In this document: one piece after another, positions 35,116 to 48,200 of the stretch | Position numbering within the stretch: the first letter of the stretch is position 1 | Layout: each line of letters opens with the position of its first letter | Assembly: GCA_001584585.1 (NCBI GenBank) | Contig: LSYV01000014.1 | Location: 1,784,056-1,848,055, forward strand | Reading direction: 5' to 3' | DNA from: Gonium pectorale | Taxonomy: Eukaryota > Chlorophyta > Chlorophyceae > Chlamydomonadales > Volvocaceae | DNA length: 64,000 nt | Translations under genes and position numbers: made by a program | The notes under the pieces: generated by a model | Seen by the model: the letters and a program-made list of their open reading frames with translations, nothing else | What the model was told of the DNA's origin: nothing | Databases searched by the model: none

Positions 35116-37460
35116 AACACCGTGATGGTGTACTCAAAGACGGCCTCAGCAGTCGGGACGCCCAGCGGCACCTGCCTGAACTCCCCCGCGCAGCTGCCGC
35201 GGTTGGGCCAGCAGTTCCTGCCCTCGGGCAGGGCGTCGTCGGTGCCCTTTGCCCAGAACGTGAAGCTGTTGTTGCCGGTGCAGCCCCTCCTGATGCCGAA
35301 GCGAATGGTGTAGGTGGCGCACTTTGAGAAGCCCTTGGGGAGGTAGAGAAAGTACCCGGCGCTTGCAAAATCTGCGACGCGGTTACATGCGGAGGTCGCC
35401 GGGATACATCAGGCACGTGAGGCTGAAGGGATGCGTGGCGTCCGCAGCACGCACGAGGAGTCGTACGCGTGTGCGTTCACGGCCAATACGTGTTCTGGTT
35501 TGTGATGATCAGGTCGTACCAGTCGCAAGTCAGCATCTAGTGCGTGCCGTACAGGTACTTCACGTCCCGCTGTTTTATCCCGCGATCCGTATTCCCGCCG
35601 GCGCCTATCACCTGCGTCCTTGTAGCCCTTCTGGTACAGGTCGTCGGCGCCCGGTATGCTGCTGCCCAGCTTGAGCACGTCCCGTACGGTGGTCAGGAAT
35701 CCGGGCCCAACAAACAGGTCGTTAACGGTCTGTGCGACGTGGAAGAAGGACTCGATGTTTGGGATCTCGGTGCCGTTGATGGAGGCGGTGATGCACGTCC
35801 GCGGGTTGAGCTGCGAGCGGCAGCAGAGCAGCACGGGGTGGGGGTGGCGGAAGCTGATGAGGCGGGGCGCTGAGCACGCAGTCGCCTGGGCTGGTACCGT
35901 CAGGGCCCGGAGGCAAACGCAAGCTGCACTGCGCGGGCCTCGAAATGGGCCGCGCGTACGGCAGTGAGCAGCATGTATGTACGGCGTGCGTGTACGTACG
36001 CATGTGCACGTACGGCTGCACCTGCGCTCGCTCACCCGTTGTACGGTGGACTGGGCCATGCTGGAGAGGGACTCGGGCGACAGGCGCACGGTGGCGGAGC
36101 CGAACTCGCGCGCCCAGCGAGTGGCGGAGCCCAGCGGCGGCGCGTAGAACTTGATGTCGTCGAAGATGTTCACGATGACGGGCCGGTTCCTCGGGATCAA
36201 GCACGAGCGCACCACAGGCAGCTTGACGCCGGGGACCACGAGCGCGTTTGTGATGAGGAAGGTGACCGGCTGTGGATGGAACAGGGTTGGGGGGGGGGGA
36301 GGGGCGCGGTCAGTTTGGGGACGCGGGGAGGGAGGGGCGCGTTGGGGGGCAGGCTGGATGCAGGCAGGGCGATTGGTGCGGTTTGCGCGGGCGAGTGCCT
36401 GGCTGCCTGCCTCGTGGCTCCCAGATGCGTGTAGGGACATGCGATTCCCCGTCGCCTAGTGTGCAAGCCCGATGCCCTGAAGCGAAGTGATCAATAGTGT
36501 ACTGCAAGAAGCCACAGCACGGTGCCCCAGAAGACGTGAAGTCGCTCGCAAGTTTCGGTGGGAAGCTGGGGCTGGCTGCCGCGCGTGCCTTGACGCAAAC
36601 CGCCCAGCAGGCCCCGCACGTTATGGTACGCCGCCAAGGCACGTTGTGAAGTGCCCGTCAAGGATAAGGGATAACAGAAACAGAGGCGCTCTCGCTCTCC
36701 AGTCTCGACCACCACGGCATCTACCGCTCACCCCCGTCATGCTGTAACGCGATGCCGGGCAGCCGAAGTTCGTGGGCGGGCTGGTCGGGTGGGGGTTGTA
36801 GGGGGTGGTGCTCGCGGGCAGGGCGGCCACGGTCCTGCGGGTGCGGGAGAAGGCACGTGTGGAGGCCATGGTTAAAGGTCTGATAGGCTCGATGGCTCGG
36901 TGGGTTCGAGGGCTGTAACCCTCGATGGCTGTGTGGGCGGTCGGTTTGAGCCGTTGGGTCGGGTGATGGATATGGGGCCCGGTGGGTCAGCGGGTCCGTG
37001 TGGGTCGGTGCACCAGTGGGTCGTTGCGTCGTTGGGACCGTGGGTCGTCACACTGTACGACATGTACTGCACGTTGTGTGTGTGGCAGTGCCCTGACCAT
37101 GGCGAGGGGCGATGCGGGGCAGTGGGGTTACGGCTGCGGCTGCAGTCAAATGCGTGAGGCCCCCTGCGGTTGACATGCCGTGCCGACCCGGAACCCCAAC
37201 GCAGTCGCGGAGCCCAGAAGACTCTCGGCCCCCACGGCCCTCACCTCCAGTAGTCGGTTTGCGCATCCTGGTACACGCCCGTCTCCTCGGGTTTGAGGAT
37301 CTCCACCCCCGCCACAAACATCGTATTGGTCAGGTCGCCGGCGCCGGGTCCAAACTTCGCGGCGCTCGACGACAGCGCCGTCGCCAAGCCAAGGAGCAGC
37401 AGCAGCCGCGAGGCTGACAGGTGCGGCAGCGCGCCGCCGCCGGCTGTGCAAGGCCCTGCG
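35112..37460 (-). CDS. Predicted secreted protein of unknown family, possibly degenerate
   Basis: Conserved-looking minus-strand exons with phased junctions. The 5' exon ending at 37243 has a signal-like hydrophobic stretch (ASRLLLLLGLATALSSSAAK) then LTNTMFVAGVEILKPEETGV. Exon about 36741-36846 (RTVAALPASTTPYNPHPTSP). Exon about 36031-36270 (PVTFLITNALVVPGVKLPVV, then VNIFDDIKFYAPPLGSATRW). Exon about 35616-35811 (RTCITASINGTEIPNIESFF, then VGPGFLTTVRDVLKLGSSIP). The final exon, stop at 35112, includes FASAGYFLYLPKGFSKCATY and EFRQVPLGVPTADAVFEYTI. Between about 35390 and 35560, coding-like pieces (CDWYDLIITNQNTYWP, AHAYDSSCVLRT, HPFSLTCLMYPGDL) occur in three different frames with intervening stops. 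No in-frame ATG was found for the signal-peptide exon, so the start is unresolved. I do not recognise the family. Confidence 0.5.
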
Positions 37461-39290
37461 CTGGAGCGGCGAGGCGGCCTGCGCCTCGGAAGGGGTGGGC
37501 ATGTGGGAGCGGATGGGGCTATGAGACGAGGCGCAAAGGGTTTCGGAGCGCGGGAGCGGAGCAGGTGGGCTCCGGAGCGGGGTTCAGGGCTCGCATGCTG
37601 GGCTGAGCGCCGGTGTGAATTTGGACAGAGACAGTCGATGCAGCGCGCCGCGGGGGGCTTGAAGTCCAGGTTGAGCGCCGAGGCAGAGGGTGCCTCGACA
37701 TGGGAGCCGAGGCACGGAGCCGTGGGAAGGAGCGACCGCGGGGGGCGGAGACATGCGCCTACGCCGCATCGCGACGAGCGCACCTCATTGCGCGCGACGG
37801 TGTGTGGCCTGGGGGCGAGCTCGGACGGGCGGTGATAGGCCGAGGGGCGGGAAATAAGAGCGCGGGAGGTGCAACCGACGCTGTAGCGAGGTGCGGGATG
37901 ACAGCTAGGCGGAGGAGGAACGCAGCTGTCTGGCACTGGCTGAACCGTTTGCGTCAGTGGTGAACCCGCATTGCCACAGGACTGTATGTGTGGGACATGC
38001 GAGGAAAGTCAGCGCGCGGCTCTTTATGTAGCGTCCCTGGGACCGCTCAACCGACGCCCGGTTGGCGGATCCCGAGGCACGGGACCCAAATCTGCAGCTC
38101 CGAAAGCGGTTGGCGCTCCGCCGCCCGGAGCCAGGCGCGGAAGGACGGGCCTGCGAGCGCGCCTAGCGACGAGAGAGCCGGCGCTGGGTCGCGAATGGTG
38201 GCTACGAGGGATGAGGAGATGAGCGCACCCTTGCCTCGAGTAACGGGCCAGTTACAACGGACATTTTCTGCTGGTGCCTCGAAAGCTGGGTGGCGTTACA
38301 AAAAGTTAGTCTGCGTTTGCAAGCCGGATATGCGATTACTTCTCGCGCGTGGTCGTGGTTCCGGCAAGCAACAAGACCCGTGACCGCCACCTCTGTTGGC
38401 GAACGTAACGCACCTTTTACAGCCGCAGGTTGCACCCGCCCCGTGTCATCGAGGTCGCGATGCGACACACACCCCATGAGCGCACAAAACCACGGTGGTA
38501 ACCGCGAGACTCGCAACCGCCCGGTGGAGAGCTTCCAAAATGCCGGGCCCGAGTTACACAGCGAAGTACCAGCTACGGTTTCCACGCGCCTGAGAGCCGC
38601 TCCGTGTCCCTACGCCCGACGCAGCCCACCGCCGCCCTTGGCCCCCGCCCTTCGCCCGCGCGACAGACGGGCGAATGGGCCGGCTGACAAGGCCTTGCTC
38701 GCACGTGACCCAACGGTGTCCGGCGTCCGGCGTCAGCGTCCAACCAACCCTGTCGGGCGTCACTCCGCTCACGCCACATCGCGCAACGGAGCAAAAGCGC
38801 GCCAAAACGAGCCAAAACGAGCACCGTCCACGGAGCGCGCAACATCAGCGGCCATGATACATGCGACGGATCGATTGTTGACAAAGATTCAGACACCGTG
38901 TGGTCGTCTGCGCGTCTCGGGCCGGCGCAGTGACAGTGGTTGAAGCACGTCATGGGTTGAAGCACGTCATGGCTTGAGTCACGCTTCATCTTGCGCTTGA
39001 TGACCGCAGCGCGTCGCGTGCGGCCCCGCACCTACCAGTCCTACACCAGCGCATGCCCGACATGGGCTACCCACTGCGATGCCGTCCCAGTACAAAACCC
39101 TAAAACTTCTACGGCCCACCTAACGCCCCTCTCTGGCCCACCCGCACACTACCGCTGCGTGTCTACAGCCCGCCTGGCACCCCTTGTTGGTTAACCCACC
39201 CGCACCCAACCAGCGGATGATCACTTTGCGAAGGAAGCCCATAACAATGAACGCAGACCTACCCTAATCCCCCCATCGCCAGCCCCGCTC
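37461..39290. other. Intergenic, nothing recognised
   Basis: Upstream of the secreted-protein locus and downstream of the nucleostemin gene. No coding or repeat structure recognised apart from a short duplicated phrase (tgaagcacgtcatgg) at 38941-38971. Confidence 0.5.
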
Positions 39291-42200
39291 TCAGTCCTCC
39301 ATCCCGTCCTCCTCCTCGTCCCCACTCTCCCCCTCCCCCTCCTCGCTCCCGCTCTCCCCCTCCCCCTCCTCGCTCCCGCTCTCCTCCTCCTCCTCCTCGC
39401 TCCCGCTGCCCATCGCCTCCGCCTCCACCCGGTTCGCCGCGTCGAAGTCAAAGTCCCCGTCGTCATCGCTGTCCCCGCCATACGGGTGTGGTGCCCCTGC
39501 CGCCTTCTTGCCACCCGGCGGCGGTACGTCCTCGCCGCTTAGCCGGGCCTTCTTTGCCTTCTTCCGCTCCGCGCGCGCCAGGTGCGGGTTGAACTGCCCG
39601 TCTTCGCTGTACAGGGCCGCGTTCTGCGCCGCCCCCGAGCCGCCCGCCGCCGCCTTGGCGGCCTCGCGCCGCCGCAGCGCCGCCGCCGCCGCTGCAAGCA
39701 AGTCGTCTCCCTCGTCATCCTCCATGCCTGCGGACCGATGCACCCAACACCGTGCGATGAATTAGGGTTTCAGTCGAGCGTCGGTGCGGACAGACGGCAG
39801 CCAGCGCGCGGCGTTACCATAGGCCTGCATGTCTATGTGCAGCTCTTGCACACTCATCCCAACAGCGGCCGTCTGTGTGCTGTTCCTGCCATCCATGTCG
39901 TAGGCAATCGCAATTACCGTGACTGGCAAGACATGCAGCAGCAGACGCGAGCCACCGAGGCACCCTCAGGACGCCGCCCCGCAACCGCGCCTTGCCCTGC
40001 CCTCGGCCGCCGGCCGCAGCGGCCAAGGTACTGGTATCACTCTTGAATGGCGTCTGCAGCGCAAACAGCCCCTTGCCGTCAGCCCTCCCCGCGCCACCCT
40101 TACCCTGCCGCCCCCATCCCCCGGGACCCGGACTGCCCCCTCCTCCCGACACCACCTCTCCCCTATCCGCCTGCCTCCCGCCCCCCTCCCCACCTGACGG
40201 CCCCGCCTCCTCCTCGTCCTCCATCGCCTCCTCGCCCTCCTTGTCGTCCTCCTCCATCGCCGCCAGGTCCGCTGTGGCTGCCCCCGCCGAGGGTGCCTCA
40301 AAGAAGCCCGGTCCCGCGTCGTCCTCCATGGAGGGCAGGTGCGCGATGACCGCCGAGCGCTCCGAGGCAAACACCTCGTCGGCATTGAACTCGGCTGCGT
40401 AGGAGGACACAATCTGGGGTGGGGGGGAGGGCAAGGGGGGAAGCGAGACGAGGTGGGCGGGGATTGGGAGCACAGGCTTCAGATGTGAAGGGCCGGCGCC
40501 AAGACGCATCCCACTGTGAGGGAGGCGGGGTGGAGTGTTGAAATGGAACGACGCATACGACGAGCGTAAGCGCGTGTTGGGTGTATGGGGGGATGCGTGG
40601 GGGAGTGGGAGGAATTGGGCCGCGCGCGTGCTCAACTGTATGGACGGCAAGGGCGCATATGCGAGGCTGCGCCCTGCGATCATGCGCTCCGCACGTGCCC
40701 ACACCGCGCATCCGTTACCAACCCGTAGACCCCCACGGCAAGCTGCGCGCTTCCTGGGCCCCCCTCCAGCTCCCGCGTTCAACGCCGACGCACCCCCCCC
40801 CCGGCCCTCCGGCATGCGNNNNNNNNNNNNNNNNNNNNCCCGTGCCACACAACAACGTCTCTGTTCATCTTTCGTAAATCACAATCCTTTCATTACCATT
40901 CTCTCTCACCTGCGCGTCCTCCAGGCCGGTCTTGGGCCTCTCGGGCGGAGTGGTGTAGTAGGGGATGCGGCCGTCGTTCCAGTCCTGCAGCACGATGCGC
41001 GCGGCGGCAACCGAGTCTGGCGTGCCGCCGCGGCGCAGCTTGCCGCGGGCCAGCGCGATCAGGTGCAGAAACTCCTCCGGCGTCGCAAAGGACTGCGGGC
41101 GGGCCAAGGGTGGGGCCAGAGGGTGGGACGCAGAGGTTGGGGGAGGCGCTGTGGTGCGGGAGGAGGGGCTGGGGACGGGCGGGGGCCACACACACGGCGC
41201 GCTAGGAGCGCTCTGTCAGCGCAACTGGGTCGCGTCACTCGGGCCAGGGGTAGAGGGTTGGAAGGCATTCTCAGTAGAGAAGCCCTGGGGCGCATACACG
41301 GGGGGTGCGGTCGCGCCACGGGTGCACACAACGCCGTACACGAGGCGGATCAGACAGAGGGCAAGGTCATGAGCTCTGGCAAACTTGTCCGAAGGGGCTC
41401 TCACACCTGGATCTTGTACAGGATCATGAGCTGCTTGGCGGGCACGCGCTTGAGGATCTCCGCCACGGGCGGTAGCGGGTCAGCCAGCTTCTCCACCTGT
41501 CGACGGAGCGGGGGTTGGCAGTTAGCTTTGGTAGTCCAACCGCTAGTTACCGGTAAACTGGCTTGCTGGTGCAGCCGCATTTCATGGCAAACCCGGGGCC
41601 CCCGTTTGAGCCAAGGGGGATCTGCTCCAACGCTGCTCTCCAGGACGGCTGGCTTTGCCCACGTCCCGCTCCGCACCTTGATGGCGTTCCGCAGCGCCGC
41701 CGCCGCGTCCGACTCGGCCGACGCAAAGACCACACCGGGCGAGTCGAGCAGCTTGATGTGCTTGTCCAGCACCACCTCCTGGACCGACTTGGTCACGCCG
41801 GGCGTGTTGCCCACCTGGCGGGAGGAAGAAATGGATTGCGAGCGTTGGCGTTGGCAAAGGAGGTGCGGGGGAATCCAGAGTTGCCAACTACGGCGTCGAG
41901 CGACTCCGTGCTGAGCAGAATGTCAAGGTGCAGTTGTCGAGGCCTCCCCTCCCTGCCCGCGGACCGCAGTGCTCGCCTCCCCCCGCCCGCCCGCACCCCG
42001 GCCTAGCCGACCTCGCCGCGACCCGACCAGCCCTGTCCAGAAGCGCCGCCCCCTCCCCCGCCCCCGGCCCCGCCCCGCGCTAACCTGCGCCACTCGCGTC
42101 CGCTTGAGCGAGTTGATGAGCGACGACTTGCCCACGTTGGGCAGGCCCACCACGCCCACCGTGATGGCCGTCTTAATGCCGGCGTTGCGCGTGTAGTTCT

Positions 42201-44833
42201 TCAGCAGCTGCAGCAGCGTGTCCGCGCCCAGGCACGTCGAGGAGCCCGCGCCAAAGGGGTCCCCTGCCGTGGAGCCGGGGCCGCCGGCGCCTGCGGCGCC
42301 GGCCTTGGCGCCGGCGGCCTTGCCACCGCCCTTGGCGCTGCCCGGCGGCGGCTTGGAGCGCCGCTGGCCGAGCTCGCGGCCCTGCTGCTGCGTGGAGCAC
42401 TTGAAGGCCACGGTGGGCAGCTCCTCGCGGAAGTACTTGAGCCACCGCTCGCCCACCTCCCGGGGCACCAGGTCTACGACGGGCCCGGAAGACAACAGCG
42501 CGCGGGGAACGAGGGACGTGCCTTCACAACCAGCACGTGGACCTAAACCTGCAGTCCTCCCTCACACCTGTGCCCCGCATCACTGCCTCCATTAGTGCCC
42601 TCTTCCAGTGCCCTCCCAACGGAGCAGATCTTTCATCAGCCCTCCTGGGCCCTGCGACTTACCCATCTTGTTGAGCAGCAGGATGATCTTCTTGTTGGGG
42701 TTGGTCTGGCGGATGTAGCGCTCCACGTCGGGGCAGCGGCAGGCAAGCGGGTCGCGAGCGTCAAGCACCTTTGAGAGGGGGCGACACGGGATGCGCGGTG
42801 ATCAATCCAGTCAAGAAACACAGGGGCAGGGCGGAGGGTGCGGCGGCGCGATTGAGGGGGAAAAAGAATGAACGAAGATGAGCTGGGTCGCCAGCAGCGT
42901 TTGTCCCGTGCAGCGGGGCGGGGGGGAGGCGCAACGCCGAGAGCACTAGTTACTACGAACGTACTGGCACCCAGAGGCATCCTGCCCCGTCCGGCGGCCA
43001 GGCCGTTCGGCCGGGGCGACTCCCCCGGGCCAGGTTGGGCCGGGGCGTCGATCCAGCGTGCAACGTCATGCATCCCGCTGCCCACGCGGCCAAACGAGCA
43101 GGCCCAACAGTCCACGCGCCCACCATGTTCCCACATCCTGCCCTGGTCCCAGCCCCGCGCACATAGGCGCTGATGCCAACCGCTCAAAGACACAGCCGAA
43201 AGCCTCTGCCCTGCCCGGCCGCCGGCCCCGGACCCGGCCCCACAAGACACGTCGACACCCCGCCGAGAGGAGCGCGCTAGAGGGCTCAACCGTGTTGACA
43301 TGGCTGGCGCGACGCCATAGCCCCAAGGCAACGAGCCGCCCCGGCCCAAGACAAATCGAAGCTCTGAACCATGAGCCGTACCTGGATGATCACGTCCGAC
43401 GACTCCACAACGCGCCGGAACTCCCGGTAGAAGGCCTTGCGGCTGTTGTCTGCGTCGGCACGGCCAGCGGGCATCGGGTTCACGGGTAGTGAGGGCATGT
43501 GCGCGAGCTGCTGGGTCGGGGCCCCGCGGCGGTGGTGTGTATAGCTGCTGCGCCACAAGCCAACAAGCACTGCGCCAAGAGCCAGCCTCTTGCATCGTAC
43601 TGCGCAACGCAAAGCCGCACTGCTCCAAGTCTTCCGGCGCCCCGGCTCCTGACAGGCCACTCACGCTGGCCACCGGCCCACCACGCCACCTCACGGCTCT
43701 CCATCACCGGGCCTAACCAAGCAAAACCCGCATGGACAGCGCGCCGCGTTCCTACGAACGCGGCGCCGCTGCCGCTTCCAAAAACTGGGCGCAACGCCCA
43801 ACATTACTCTGGGATGATAACTAGCAACCTCACCCGCTCTTGAGCCCTGTCCGTCGGGCCCATGCGCACGCCCATCCATCCACCCGACGCCATCGCAAGG
43901 CCTGGCGTGTGGCGTCCCGCCCCAACCCGCCCAGCGTCCGACGTATCGACCCGCCTGCGCTGCTTCCACACCCGGCAGCAGAGGCGCGGCCACACGTCCA
44001 CCCACTGCACTTCCTATCCATCCCTTCCCCGCTAGCGTGGCCGCGCGCCCTGCCGCCAAGGGGCGCGATGCGTCCCGCGGGTCAGCCGCACAGCCCCCAC
44101 CCACCCGCGTCGCTGTTAAATTCGGTGGTCAGTCGCGCCCGCTTGCGCGTTTCAAAGTCCGCCTGCTTGTTGGCGGCCGAGGCCTGCAGCTTGGCCAGCG
44201 CCAGCAGCTGCCCCGGCTCGCCGTCCGCGTCCATAGCAGCCGTGTCCGCGGCCTTTCAGGAGAGGACGGGTTTGGGGACAGGGTGGGTGATGCGCAGCGG
44301 GTGGGGGCGGGTAGGTTGGATGGGCGGAGCCGCTAACTAGTGCCGGAACAGAGTCGAGACTTGGTTTCGGGCGGCTGTGCGCTGGCAGACGACGGCTGTT
44401 GCTCGTAGCCAGACGGAAACCCGACGTCGATGATTTTAAGGCAATACTGTGCAAGACACCAAGACTATGCATAGTAGTTGCGATGCCGCCGTCCCCGCGC
44501 CGCCATGCTCAGCACGACGCTGAGCAACTGAAAGACCCTGAACGAAAACGTAAATCACACCTGACGCGCCAGCTTCCGCTCCTCCTTCTTGCGCTTCTCG
44601 TCCGCCAAGGCCTTCGCCCGCAGGAAGGCAAACTCCTTCACAAGCTCCTCTTTGTAAGGCCATTGCGATGGCAGGCCAGGGTCCTTGACGACCTTCTTCT
44701 TCTTGCCGCTCTTGGCCGCCTTGCGCTCCTCCTTTCGGATTTTCCGGTGGTGCTCCCGCACCTTGCGGATAATCTTATACTTCTGTTTTAGCGTCATGCG
44801 CTTAGACTTCGACTTCTTCGACTTCTTCGGCAT
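39291..44833 (-). CDS. Nucleostemin/GNL3-type circularly permuted nucleolar GTPase
   Basis: Ten phased exons: 44561-44833, 44105-44252, 43382-43449, 42663-42768, 42085-42473, 41677-41814, 41407-41496, 40910-41092, 39996-40413 and 39291-39727, giving 749 aa. The basic N-terminal GN3L/Grn1 region ([20 protein letters not shown]) is followed by a coiled, Lys-rich segment. The GTPase motifs appear in permuted order: [21 protein letters not shown]4 NKMD (196-199), G5-like CSTQ, G1 GLPNVGKSS (308-316), then G3 DSPG (352-355). The C-terminus has long acidic and Ser/Glu-rich blocks ([20 protein letters not shown]), as in nucleolar proteins. Relatives act in pre-60S ribosome export and cell proliferation. 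The join from exon 9 to 10 needs a GC-AG intron (GGGCAGG|GCAAGG). That phase fits, but a canonical site could exist. It is divergent from the photolyase gene, 401 bp between start codons. Confidence 0.94.
40535..40572 (+). repeat. 38-bp dispersed element, copy 2
   Basis: In nucleostemin intron 8 (40414-40909), antisense to the gene. Partner of 16471-16508. Confidence 0.85.
40819..40838. other. 20-N gap in nucleostemin intron 8
   Basis: Fixed-length 20-N join between exons 39996-40413 and 40910-41092. Confidence 1.
41247..41296 (-). repeat. 50-bp dispersed intronic element, copy 1
   Basis: Reverse complement is identical over 50 bp to 49798-49847. It lies in nucleostemin intron 7 (41093-41406). 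Read on the coding strand it begins tatgcgccccagggcttctc. Confidence 0.95.
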
Positions 44834-45234
44834 TTTGGTGCTAGTTTGTTAGAGAGCGCAGAATAGGCAGTATAAATGAACAAAAAGGATATTAGCAGGT
44901 GTTGAAACAGAAATGGAGTTGTTGTAAAGCGGCGCGTTTCCACTAGGGTAGTTGGGGTGTAACCACTTGTACGATGCAACTGAATTGCAGAATTGGCCGA
45001 TTGAAAGCCCACCATTGGGCTCAGGATAAAACGCTGCTGCTCGCGGAACTGACGCGCACTCAATTGGCAGGGACCTGCCCAGCGAAGCCACGGGCCACAC
45101 GTTTAAGCGCGCAGCGCGCGCTCCCCGCCTGCACTGACACACTGGCGCTGCGCGCCCTGCCCCTGCAACTTCCTCGTTGCGCGGCCCGCACGCGGGTTGG
45201 AGTCATCGTCTTCTGCCGTGCCGTCTCGTCCGCC
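44834..45234. promoter_or_regulatory. Bidirectional promoter between nucleostemin and photolyase
   Basis: 401 bp separate the two divergent ATGs. A TATAAAT at 44871-44877 reads toward the photolyase but is 364 bp from its ATG. The half next to nucleostemin is AT-rich and the half next to the photolyase is GC-rich. No other element identified. Confidence 0.5.
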
Positions 45235-48200
45235 ATGGGCACCAAGCGCAAGGCGCCCGAGGAGCCCGCGGCTGCAGAAGTGGAAACCGCTGGCAAGAAG
45301 CCCGCACTTGAGGCCGCGGCGCCGGGCGGCCTTGTGAACCCCAAGCGCGTGCGGGTGCTCAAGGCGGGGAGTGTGGGGAAGGGCCCCGTCGTACTCTGGT
45401 GAGCGCGAGGGGCGGCACCTGGCATTGCAACTGACGCTCGTATCCAGACGTCATGCATAGCATTGCATCAGGAATACGCCGCAGACTCCCGTGCACGAGG
45501 TGTATGGACTCGTATGCTGCGTGGGGTGATGTGGGCTACTTAGGGCGGGCACAGCCGGGTTGGGCACGCGATCTGGCAAGCCTTCACTCCTGCGCCGAAG
45601 GCAGGGACTCCCAATGCGTACAGACACAGGACTGCATACGTCTTGTTGGGCCCTCGCACAACAAGCCAGGGCAGCGCTCACGGGCCGGCCAGTGTCACGC
45701 AAGGTTGTGCGCGCACAAGAAGAGCCTGACGCACATGCGTCACCTGCGCTGGGAACGCCAACCGCATGGCAGCTCTCAGTGGTCTCTCTCGTTCCATTTC
45801 CTCTGCAGGATGTCTCGGGACCAGCGCATGAACGACAACTGGGCGCTGCTGCACGCCATCGAGGCGGCGCGCGGGGCGGCTGGCGGGGAGGCGCAAGTGG
45901 CGGTCGCGTTCAACCTGGTGGGGCGACTGGACTGGGGGGCAGGACCGTGCGTCAGCGCGACACCCCGATGCCGTCAGCGAAGAGGCTGGGAATGGCGGTG
46001 ATATAGGCCCCTGGAGCCGGCCGCGGGGCATGGGATTGGGCTCTGTGCCAATCCCTCCCAACAAGCACCTGCTGTTGCATCCCTTCCCAGGAGCTTGTTG
46101 GGAGTGATTGCAATGGCGTGCAACCTGAGTGTTGAAAAGGAACCTGAGTGTGCACAGTCACGGTGGCAGCCACGGTCGGCACTGCTGGACATCGGGAGGT
46201 TGGGACGCTGGGTCGACTGCCGGGGATTGAGGGTGGCATTGCTGGACGCGAGATGGGAAGAGCGAGAGGGGAGGGGCGCCTGAGTCCTGATCTCCTGGAG
46301 GTGGCGGGCCTGCACCTGCGATGTCCGTCGGGAGCGGCGCTTGATTTCCCAGCGCAGTGGCTGTAGCCAGGTATACCAGGGTGGCTTGCTGCGGGCCGAG
46401 GCGAGGGGCGAGCGGCGAGCGACCGTGGCAGTGGCGTCCAAGCCTTTGGGAGGCACCGTGGGTCCCAGGGTGGTGGGGACTGAGCGCGGCTTTGGCATGC
46501 TTCGGGCGTTGAAGGGGAGAGCGCAGTCAGGGGGCATGGGGCCGGCACGTTGGGAGTTGAGGGCGCGCAAGCTGAGCATGGGTTTGAGTCTCAGCTCATG
46601 TGCGTTGCCCGACTCCCAACAAAGAGAGCTACCGTCGCCTGTTGATGGGAAGGGCTGCGGACGGAATATGGCAGGGGCGCACGCCCGGTCAGTGGCGGCG
46701 TTCCAGGGGCTTACCTCACCAGCAGCCACCGCCTCACTGCATGTCCGCGCTGGCCCCTGCCCGCCCCAGGTCCCCGCCTTCCTGGGCGCCGGCGCGCGGC
46801 AGTTTGGCTTCATGCTGCGCGGGCTGCGGCAGCTGCAGCCCAGGCTGGAGGAGAAGGGCATCGCCTTCTTCATGCTCAAGGTGGGATGGGCCAGAGAGGC
46901 TTACTCTTCCCTTTTCGCTCAGAGAAGCACGGTGGTGCAGTTTGGAAAGGGCTGCCCCGGTGCAGGTTGGAAAGGGCATCACCGATAACGCCGAGCTGTC
47001 AGTGGCCTGAATCCAGCGACCCAGTGGACTGCAAAACGCAAGCGTCGTCCTACGGTTGAGCAGGCATTATGCGGCTCTCCGTTGGCGGCATCCCCATACC
47101 ACGGGCTGCCCTGACCACGCCCACACCGCCTCTTACCTTGGCCCCACCTGTACCGCGCCGCCCCGGTCCCTTCAGCAACCCGCGGCCTCGCCTCATGACC
47201 CGTCCCCGCTCCCAACCGGCCCCTCTCCGCTGCAGGGCGACCCCGCCCAGACCATCCCCGACCTCGTGACCCACCTGGACGCCGGACTGCTGGTCACCGA
47301 CTACTCGCCCCTGCGCCTGGGCCGCCAGTGGCGAGAGCAGGTGCGCCCGCGCCTCGTCGCTGGCGCTGCTAGCAAGCAGTAACCAACAGCGCGGACGGGC
47401 GGTCCTTCCTGGGGAAGAGCGTTTGCTGTCTGCGGCGTGCGTGTGCCTAAAGCGGCATAGTTTCCGTGGGCGGGGTTCATCAGCGGCGGGGTTAGAAAAA
47501 TTGCCGCGCGTTTCACATAGCGGCAAGCGCATGGCTTGGGGCGGTAGGCAGGGTCCGCTGACGTGCTCGCCTGAGGGGCGGCCGACCTCATCTAGCGGGG
47601 TGGAATGAGCGGGGTGCCCGTGCGTTTCGCGGTGCCGTGATCACTCGCAACCGTCTGGATCTGACGGGCCCCTGTTGGATCTTCCCGACCCGTAGCGGCG
47701 CGCGCGCCGACTGTGTCACGCCCGAACGCTGGCGCACTCGCCCGTGCCCCGCAGCCTGTGAGTGTTCATGATGTACTGCCGCCCCTGCCCCTGCCCCTCT
47801 CCGGCTTCCCCCGCCCGCCCAGGTCTGCGCCGCCGTGCGGGTTCCGGTCCACGAGGTGGATGCTCACAACGTGGTCCCCGTGTGGGCAGCCAGCGACAAG
47901 CGGGAGATCGGCGCGCGCACGCTGCGGCCCAAGATCCACCGCCACCTGCCCGAGTTCCTGCGGGAGTTCCCCGAGGTGCGCGTGCCCGGACAGTGACTCG
48001 AAGTGGGCCCCTGAGGCGTGCGGACACGCACTCGGATGCGGCTGGTTCCGTGGTGGTGAGGGGTGTGCTATACATGCGTGACAGCGTGCTCACACATGTC
48101 TCGAATGCAACGAGCAAGAGCAGTGGTGAGGGGTGTATGTGTGTCTCGAGGGAGTACGGCCGGGGTTGGCCAGGTTATGCCATCAAGGCCTGTGTTGCTG

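Noticed and set aside
44871..44877. TATAAAT as the photolyase TATA box
   Set aside because: 364 bp from the ATG with no support for such a long 5' UTR; could equally be AT-rich leader of nucleostemin.
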